DNA of 10,672 nt from NCBI GenBank assembly GCA_964498255.1, contig CAZCGW010000040.1:1-10672 (forward strand), written 5' to 3'. This document shows, piece after piece, positions 9,101-10,672 of this stretch. The stretch comes from Fluviibacter sp964498255. Its GTDB lineage: Bacteria; Pseudomonadota; Gammaproteobacteria; Burkholderiales; Rhodocyclaceae. A program made the translations under genes and the position numbers. Within the stretch, counting starts at the first letter, position 1; each line of letters opens with the position of its first letter. A model generated the notes under the pieces. That model saw only the letters and a list, made by a program, of their open reading frames with translations. It made no database searches and was not told the origin of the DNA.

Positions 9101-9815
9101 CAACAGCATTGTTTACTTGCCCCCCTGCATTAATATACTGCGAACCACCTCCGCGAATAGATGCTGCCTCTGCAATGCCAGAGGTTACAAATTGTCTTCC
9201 GCCGCTAAGTATAACCGTAGCAAAGGCACTCCCACCTTGACTGACAAGCAGACTAGCATTAAATCCACTAACCAATGAACTATTCGCCAACCCACCAGAA
9301 CTGATGCGTTGATTAGCGCCGGCACTAACTGTTGAAGAGTTTGCCACACCGCCATTACTAACAACTTGCGTTGCGTTTGGATTTAAGATGGCATTACTTG
9401 CTACACCTCCGCTCGTAACATCCTGGCGCCCGCCTGAACTAACGGTCGTAAGGCTGGCTACGCCCCCGTTAGAAACTATCTGCGACCCACCGACACTAAT
9501 TGTTGTAATTGAAGCGCGACCACCACTGGAAACAAGCTGTACGCCACCAGTGCGTATGATGCCGCTAACAGCCACGCCAGCAGACAGCAGCGACTGCGTG
9601 CCACCAGAAACGACTTGGCCTGAAACAGTTTGATTAATAACGTTGGATGTAAACGCTTGAGCTTGCGCGTCGTCAGCAAAACCTGGCAGCAGAGAAGCAA
9701 AACCAACAACCAAAGCTTTCTTAGTATTACCTTTTGAGCATGAGCGGGCGGCCTCGGAGGCCACAACATAGGCCCCTTTGGTTTTGCTCCAAATTGTTTT
9801 GTATATTCTATTCAT
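1..9815 (-). CDS. Giant AIDA-I-like autotransporter adhesin, N-terminal part (C-terminus beyond window)
   Basis: Seen: one frame stays open from the ATG at 9813-9815 to position 1, at least 3,271 codons. Residues 1-54 form an ESPR plus signal peptide. The rest is a repetitive passenger of 19-residue units, typified by IASGGVASGSIVSSGG, and 18 longer modules with cores such as VSGTNESGSFFASG followed by ASNVVLNN. After C26 I found no cysteine codon, one Trp codon (7086-7088) and very few Lys. Known: these are the strand-loop-strand repeats of AIDA-I/TibA-type self-associating adhesins. They fold as a beta-helix exported through a C-terminal beta-barrel, and in AIDA-I their serines are O-heptosylated. 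Inferred: a surface adhesin or biofilm factor, well over 300 kDa. The start is chosen because the ESPR begins exactly there and an AAAGG site lies 8 nt upstream. The barrel, any autocatalytic cleavage site and any partner glycosyltransferase are outside the window, so the subclass is inferred from the repeats. Confidence 0.93.
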   Translation of the reverse strand, partial: MNRIYKTIWSKTKGAYVVASEAARSCSKGNTKKALVVGFASLLPGFADDAQAQAFTSNVINQTVSGQVVSGGTQSLLSAGVAVSGIIRTGGVQLVSSGGRASITTISVGGSQIVSNGGVASLTTVSSGGRQDVTSGGVASNAILNPNATQVVSNGGVANSSTVSAGANQRISSGGLANSSLVSGFNASLLVSQGGSAFATVILSGGRQFVTSGIAEAASIRGGGSQYINAGGQVNNAVVSSGGSVLVSSGGLASGLTLLSGGTLSAFTGGTALAVTQQVGGALGVNVGSGQNTFVSGTHQSGNFLVSSAFGSNLIINRGGYASVTSGGTLNSATISSGGIISISGGVASNINQLAGGSLRAVIGSGILNDLTGVNQSGSFVISNNTGSDLILDGQNSLLVVSNGGFASNTVVSNSAVLSAVSGSIISTAKLATGGQILVSSGASANNIAVSAGSFLTNAGSLSNASVSSTGRFTVYSGSASNISMLSGAMLFTSVGGGGNLTVDGTNESGSFSVINNIASNLVLSGQTFAPASFIVSSGGSALDTTAAGSGFMHVRSGGFAGNTRIINGLGAVVVSLGGMANSVVNLGSLKVLGGSVQNVTNSGVLLVSGGSVTNAQIVSGARIQLAIGGGLNTYVDGTNQSGAFLVSGGVASNVVLSNDAYIDVSSGGVISQTTMINQGSALLRNGGLANSTTLSGLGALFVSNGGVASNTLVAATGAILAVSSGGQASNTVISAGGSTFAQSGANLDGVNVRSAGILLVSGGGSAVNVNLDAGAVLRTSVGGVSGAYVVGVNQSGAFTISRNYASNVVLNNTAALSAGASAVVDNATINAGGVLSVFSGASLNGTTNIANAGTLVVSGGSGANVIQQVGGNIQTHVGGLVSNFISGTNQSGLFSVSGNVASNVLLNKWAILTVSGGGSALSTTVNANGVVSVLSGGVANSVNLASGGGILFVSNGSATNVSAGSTGRIRAFIGLNDVGYISGTNQSGSFFVSGAVASSLILNNGGFLSATSGGSAIDTVLNDGVLYVSSGANTKNTLVNAYSIEHLSGGVASNTVVTNAGAQVVSSGGTALLTTLSAGGFQYVKAGGRANGAIINSFGNQVILAGGVASGATVNRGGVQSVTNAGSALDTTVNSGAFQNVSAGAYILGTNINSGGSQNVLVGATASGTKINSGGIQLVNAGATAVSAVISSGGIQLVSSGVATNLIQQSGGALQTYIGTGNTGNVSGTNESGSFFASGVSASNVVLNNSGFLSVTNGGRANRTTVNNGGDLYVLSGAIATSTIINSGGALSATSGSASGVVVNAGGSAQINAGASLLSGSINSGGALYVSNGSAISVSQQIGGALQTFIGSGNLGNVSGTNENGSFFASGVSASNVILNNSGYLSVTSGGTAGNARVNSGGVLYVSNGSATSVSQQIGGALQTFIGAGNLGSVSGTNESGSFFASGISASNVILNNSGYLSVTSGGTATNTVINSGGSAIILSGGSMTLTVLNVSGSQSISSGGSAINTLISSGGVQTVYSGGAANSVTVNSGGALVLSGGSVLNLVQESAGNLGVIIGRDGSSYVSGINESGGFLVSSSFASNVVLNGSSYMSVTSGGSAISTTINSGGIQSISGNGRADSTVVNSGGTQSVVAGNTTRTTVNSGGVARVSGGGATQMVLSSGGALQTYIGTGNTGNVSGTNESGSFFASGVSASNVVLNNSGFLSVTNGGRANRTTVNNGGDLYVLSGAIATSTSLNSGGVMSLTNGGSANIATISSGGALFVSRGSATSVNQQSGGELQAYVGAGVSALVTGTNESGAFTISGTNASNVVLNGAGFLMVSSGGNASNTNINSGATQTLLALGVASNTQINSGGQEVILSGGVGVSASINSSGVQIISSGGLASAAVLSSGAVQIVSNGGVSLFGSVIGGEQNVLSSGLDSGTVVESGGSQNISSGGSSLNAILIAGGVQNISSGAVVLGTILNSGGSQNIGSGAVATGVQVNAGAVQSVGSAASALSTVIMSAGSQLVISGGRANSAIVNNGGIQAVSSGGSAFNTLVSSSGNQIVYGGATVSGTQINSGGTQTLKEGANVSGLLLGNGANQAISSGGTAVNTIVSAGSLQSVSSGGLTVSASLLSAGTQTLVNGASGSATRVSSGGVLYVSGGSANSAMLSGGAVLQTFIGSGNLGNVSGTNENGSFFASGVSASNVILNNSGYLSVTSGGTAGNARVNSGGVLYVSNGSATSVSQQIGGALQTFIGAGNLGSVSGTNESGSFFASGISASNVILNNSGYLSVTSGGTATNTVINSGGGLLISSGAIANAITLNNLGLLFVQDGSATSVSQQIGGALQTFIGAGNTGNVSGINENGAFFASGMSASNVVLNNSGFLSVTSGGVVTNTSVKAGGVQTILDGALASNTLVSNLGQEIISSGGVTTNTVVSSGGAQIINSGGLASATTVYTGGQLFVSGGGSAIGVSQQSGGAIQSIIGANNSSFISGTNESGAFIAASALASNVILNSGGYLSITSGGSSLNTTINAGGFQTVFEGGVVSNAIVNSGGAQSAVDGGVIDSIILASGGLLYASGGVVTNLTQQSGGALQTFIGTGNSGNVSGTNESGSFFASGISASNVVLNNSGFLSVTAGGTGTNTVINSGGVETTIFGGSSINTEVNRGGLQNLLSSGESLSATINSGGIQSLALGGLASASILRSGTQVVSEGGLASGTVVSSGGVQNISSGGTALATIVNASGNQVVNGGAFVSGSQLNSGGTQTLLSGAAVFGTEISGGARQSVGMAASAIVTLIQSAGLQTIGAGGVAISATVSGGGVQTVSSGGVATSSVVRTGGIQNVNSGGSGSAAVILMSGTQNVFGSADTTVVSGVQNVLSGGRTVSTTILVGGSQNVSSGALDVSASVSGGTQSIFASGIASAAQVVSGAQSVESGGSSINTNISAGGLQVINSGAFVSGTVLNSGASQTISSGAVVSAVQINSGATQSVGLGAGVFSATINSGGSQNVVSGGYDLSATLNAGAVQIISSGGVASSTQVNAIQIVGDGGNVVDAVISNGGSQTIALGGNVSGVTILSGGRQVASVGARTVSTTIGNGGVQFVSAGANVSATTINLSGVQNVLAGANVLGTILNSGGSQSIASGAVATTTQVNSGAIQSVGSGASALSTTVTSAGSQLIASGGTGSATTVLSGGTQTVAGIAQAAQVSGIQTVLSGGSAITATLLAGGSQSVASGGVASGSIVSSGGAQEIASGGVASGSIMSSGGTQQIASGGVASGSIVSSGGI
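172..1937 (-). repeat. C-terminal-side tract of about 31 AIDA-type 19-residue repeats
   Basis: From the last long module to the window edge the passenger contains only short units, with patterns such as TTVTSAGSQLIASGG and ATLLAGGSQSVASGGVAS. The reading frame is continuous and no barrel-like alternation of aromatic and hydrophobic residues appears. The passenger therefore continues beyond position 1. DNA divergence between most units is substantial, in contrast to the near-identical units at 1-171. Confidence 0.8.
2934..3329 (-). repeat. Perfect 396-bp internal duplication, copy 1
   Basis: Base-for-base identical to 5379-5774 (offset 2445 bp); comparison of the two segments showed no mismatch. 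The next bases on both sides differ (2933 c against 5378 t; 3330 c against 5775 t). Each copy spans two consecutive long modules, cores at 3036 and 3264, which are themselves similar at 228-bp spacing. The identity implies recent gene conversion or duplication, or an assembly artefact from a collapsed or misjoined repeat. Confidence 0.95.
3345..4335 (-). repeat. Longest short-repeat-only stretch inside the modular zone
   Basis: About seventeen 19-residue units separate the modules with cores at 4404 and 3264. The core-to-core distance is 1140 bp, exactly 20 x 57. Units carry the usual SGG turns, for example FQNVSSGG-like and IQAVSSGGSA-like strings, and are diverged from each other at DNA level. 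This stretch lies between the left-hand copies of the two internal duplications (4621-4823 and 2934-3329). Boundaries are approximate. Confidence 0.7.
4621..4823 (-). repeat. 203-bp internal duplication, copy 1
   Basis: Matches 5983-6185 (offset 1362 bp) with one difference, a at 4653 against g at 6015, leaving a 170-bp perfect stretch at 4654-4823. It covers the long module with its core at 4743 and part of the preceding short repeat. A shorter identical block (tagtactcgttgcaatagc) continues just to the left. Confidence 0.93.
5379..5774 (-). repeat. Perfect 396-bp internal duplication, copy 2
   Basis: Second copy of 2934-3329, in the same orientation and reading frame, carrying the module cores at 5481 and 5709. 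Beyond 5774 similarity continues for some bases (the TGCACCACCTATTTGCTG segment), but it then aligns with neighbouring modules rather than with the flank of copy 1. In protein order this copy comes before copy 1. Confidence 0.95.
5983..6185 (-). repeat. 203-bp internal duplication, copy 2
   Basis: Partner of 4621-4823 and encodes the module with its core at 6105. Similarity stops at 6186, where the sequence becomes gattgctgt instead of gaagataac. In protein order the two duplicated blocks alternate: this copy, then 5379-5774, then 4621-4823, then 2934-3329. Confidence 0.93.
6195..6770 (-). repeat. Short-repeat-only stretch inside the modular zone
   Basis: About ten consecutive 19-residue units without any TNESG-type core, between the modules whose cores are at 6840 and 6105. 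Units read like TKINSGGIQLVNAGATA and TTVNSGAFQNVSAGA. Several have GA in place of GG, so the unit is looser here than at the window's left edge. The boundaries are approximate because the neighbouring modules grade into the same pattern. Confidence 0.7.
9000..9653 (-). repeat. N-terminal tract of about eleven 19-residue passenger repeats
   Basis: After the signal peptide the protein runs directly into degenerate 19-residue units of the form VSSGGxAxxTTVSxGGxQ, for example TTISVGGSQIVSNGGVAS. The Ser-Gly-Gly pairs recur every 9-10 residues, giving two strands and two turns per unit. None of the long TNESG-type modules occurs here. The copies are well diverged at DNA level, so they are not recent tandem duplicates. 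The family is that of the AIDA-I heptosylation-target repeats. Whether these serines are glycosylated cannot be read from the sequence. Confidence 0.8.
9654..9815 (-). other. Extended signal peptide region (ESPR) plus Sec signal peptide of the adhesin
   Basis: Residues 1-25 (MNRIYKTIWSK, then VVASEAARS) match the conserved ESPR of large type V secreted proteins: the MNRIYK start, a Trp at position 9 and the VVASE block. A short basic n-region follows (KGNTKK, 28-33), then a hydrophobic core (ALVVGFASLLPGFA, 34-47) and an Ala-X-Ala cleavage zone. Cleavage is likely after A52 (AQA) or A54. In known ESPR proteins the extension slows Sec-dependent export and prevents premature folding of large passengers in the periplasm. 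The single cysteine (C26) lies here, in the part that is removed. The exact cleavage residue is inferred. Confidence 0.9.
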
Positions 9816-9878
9816 ACTCAAGGCCTTTGTTGCAGAAAAACCAGCACCGGGCTAACTTCAAAAATCATATAACCCAGC
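9816..9878. other. 63-bp gap between transposase stop and adhesin start
   Basis: Holds the adhesin's ribosome binding site, a possible TATGAT -10 element and two T-runs on the minus strand. I see no stem strong enough to call a terminator, so read-through transcription from the insertion sequence into the adhesin is possible. Two in-frame stops (TGA, TAG) rule out a translational fusion between the two genes, although they share the same frame. Confidence 0.6.
9824..9828 (-). promoter_or_regulatory. Ribosome binding site of the adhesin
   Basis: AAAGG on the minus strand lies 8 nt before the ATG at 9815, a normal Shine-Dalgarno distance. It supports the same start as the ESPR does. No other in-frame ATG lies between it and the upstream in-frame stops. 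Confidence 0.6.
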
Positions 9879-9909
9879 TCAGTCTACACCTCGACACGTC
9901 ACTTGTCGA
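9864..9909 (-). promoter_or_regulatory. Weak candidate promoter(s) for the adhesin
   Basis: Two arrangements are possible by eye. One has TCGACA (9904-9909) as a -35-like element, a 17-bp spacer, and TAGACT (9881-9886) as a -10-like element. The other uses TATGAT (9864-9869), five of six matches to the -10 consensus but with no good -35 partner. Either would give a leader of roughly 40-60 nt. Both overlap or follow the 3' end of the transposase frame. This is pattern matching only. Confidence 0.25.
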
Positions 9910-10586
9910 TAAACTGTATTTGTATTGGTCCAATACATACTGGAAAGTGGATGTGATTTGAGGAGGTATTCTACGGGAGGTACGGGGAGGTTGCTCAGAG
10001 AGGCAGTTTTCTTGGGCTGCGGCTTGGTCGACAGATGGGGCAATTGCGTGTTGTAGAACACCAGCCAGTCGCTCATTTTTTGGTTAAACAGAGCGGGATC
10101 GGTAAAGAGCAGGTCTTCGTAGTAGTCCACGAAACTTTCTTGAATGCTGCGGTTGAAGCGTTCGCAGTGCGCATTCATTTTGGGCGTTTTGGGATAGGTC
10201 TTCCAGTGCGTCAGCTCATTGGCAGACATACGTTTTGCGAATTGGCCCTTGAACTCGCTGCCGTTATCTGTCAAAGCTTTAGCCTTGGCGTAGTCAGGAA
10301 ACGTTTGCGTGATAGCCGCATGCAGCTTGGCTGCATGCGCACTACTGGATGACGGTGCCGCATAGGCGAAGGCAACGTATGTTTTTGGGTCAATGGCTGT
10401 AAGGATATAGCGTTTGATCCCCTCCCGTTGGCGTACGATGGTGTCAAACGCCAAGCACTCCATGGGCTTGAGCTGAACACCTTTTGGCTTTCTGATGGCC
10501 TTAGACCGAGCAAGGCGCTTGCGTTGCCCCTTGGAATTGATTTGCCAGGCACTGCTACGTAGTTTGCCGGGCGCACTGGCAATCAT
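9879..10586 (-). CDS. DDE transposase (rve-type integrase core, IS481-like), probably N-terminally incomplete
   Basis: A 235-residue frame with a recognisable RNase H-like integrase core. The first catalytic Asp is in LAFDTI (D48), the second in LTDNGSEF (D107), and the Glu in PKMNAHCERFNRS (E142), 34 residues after the second Asp. The YNTQLPH motif typical of the end of such cores follows. Known: this core catalyses cut-and-strand-transfer of insertion sequence DNA. IS481-type enzymes are usually clearly longer and carry N-terminal helix-turn-helix domains. Oddity: the frame upstream of the ATG reads GLSTVGR immediately before M1, resembling the STVGRIL helix-turn-helix motif of the family, so M1 is probably not the native start. 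Yet an in-frame TGA lies at 10659-10661. The gene may be frameshifted, truncated or use frameshifting. It is co-oriented with the adhesin and ends 63 bp before its ATG. Confidence 0.85.
   Translation of the reverse strand: MIASAPGKLRSSAWQINSKGQRKRLARSKAIRKPKGVQLKPMECLAFDTIVRQREGIKRYILTAIDPKTYVAFAYAAPSSSSAHAAKLHAAITQTFPDYAKAKALTDNGSEFKGQFAKRMSANELTHWKTYPKTPKMNAHCERFNRSIQESFVDYYEDLLFTDPALFNQKMSDWLVFYNTQLPHLSTKPQPKKTASLSNLPVPPVEYLLKSHPLSSMYWTNTNTVYRQVTCRGVD
9891..9909. repeat. Inverted repeat TCGACA-N7-TGTCGA
   Basis: A 6-bp perfect inverted repeat separated by 7 nt, inside the last codons of the transposase frame and about 76 bp upstream of the adhesin start. It overlaps a possible -35 element. 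It could be an operator half-site pair, part of the insertion sequence end, or chance. Confidence 0.5.
9921..9937. repeat. 17-bp near-perfect palindrome TGTATTGG-T-CCAATACA
   Basis: An 8-bp stem on each side of a single central T, about 106 bp upstream of the adhesin ATG. On the minus strand it encodes the YWTNT residues near the transposase C-terminus. A palindrome this exact is unusual in coding DNA. It may be a transcription factor operator or a component of the insertion sequence terminus. The other end of the element is outside the window, so a terminal inverted repeat cannot be tested here. Confidence 0.6.
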
Positions 10587-10672
10587 TCGTCCAACCGTAC
10601 TTAGTCCGCGCTGAATAACTGACCTTCCCTCGGTTTTTCGTCTTCCAAGGGGCGGTTTTCATGCTACCAGTT
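9921..10672 (-). mobile_element. Partial insertion sequence (IS481-like), right portion beyond window
   Basis: Defined by the DDE transposase. The element runs off the right edge, so its second end, its target-site duplication and its true length are unseen. The left boundary is uncertain: the transposase tail SSMYWTNT resembles a native C-terminus, which puts the end near 9880-9937. The palindrome at 9921-9937 is one possible terminal motif. The left boundary given is a guess. Confidence 0.5.

Noticed and set aside
9750..9762. GC-rich palindrome GGCCTC-G-GAGGCC inside the signal peptide coding region
   Set aside because: It falls in codons for the conserved ESPR residues ASEAA, is only 13 bp, and has no following T-run, so a regulatory or terminator role is not supported.
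9476..9769. Minus-strand open frame overlapping the adhesin's signal region
   Set aside because: It is in a different frame from the ESPR-encoding frame and gives a low-complexity Leu-rich product. The ESPR frame clearly explains this DNA.
9857..9890. Possible terminator after the transposase (minus-strand TTTTT)
   Set aside because: I could not find a stem of useful length immediately before the T-run.
10035..10352. Plus-strand open frame opposite the transposase
   Set aside because: It is antisense to the DDE core, whose catalytic motifs identify the minus strand as coding.

Overview
The window is dominated by one uninterrupted minus-strand reading frame that starts at 9815 and runs off the left edge at position 1. 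That is at least 3,271 codons, and I found no in-frame stop when I read it through. It encodes the N-terminal part of a giant AIDA-I-like type V secretion (autotransporter) adhesin. The protein begins with an extended signal peptide region (ESPR) starting MNRIYKTIWSK, followed by a conventional signal peptide and then a passenger made of Gly/Ser-rich repeats. The C-terminal beta-barrel is not in the window and should lie beyond position 1. ESPR-bearing autotransporters are typical of beta- and gamma-proteobacteria, so the source is probably one of these. The sequence does not justify naming a genus.

Layout of the adhesin in protein order, right to left: signal region (9654-9815); a tract of short 19-residue repeats (about 9000-9653); a zone with 18 copies of a longer module (about 1938-8997), broken by short-repeat-only stretches (about 6195-6770 and 3345-4335); then short repeats only (1-1937), ending at the window edge in three almost identical 57-bp units. 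Distances between successive long modules are close to whole multiples of 57 bp (19 residues), so the whole passenger keeps one register, as expected for a stack of beta-helix turns. Two segments are recently duplicated inside the gene: a perfect 396-bp pair and a 203-bp pair with one mismatch.

To the right, on the same strand and 63 bp upstream of the adhesin start, lies the 3' part of an insertion sequence. It carries a DDE (rve-type, IS481-like) transposase, 9879-10586, whose N-terminal helix-turn-helix region is cut off or out of frame. The stretch between the transposase catalytic domain and the adhesin ATG contains two inverted repeats and weak promoter-like hexamers. The insertion sequence end therefore sits where the adhesin's promoter should be, and may supply, replace or disrupt its control.

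I saw no RNA gene, CRISPR array or convincing plus-strand gene. Long plus-strand open frames are by-products of the repetitive minus-strand codons. The adhesin belongs to a known superfamily. What deserves a second look is its size, its 57-bp-quantised modular architecture, its internal duplications and the insertion sequence at its promoter.
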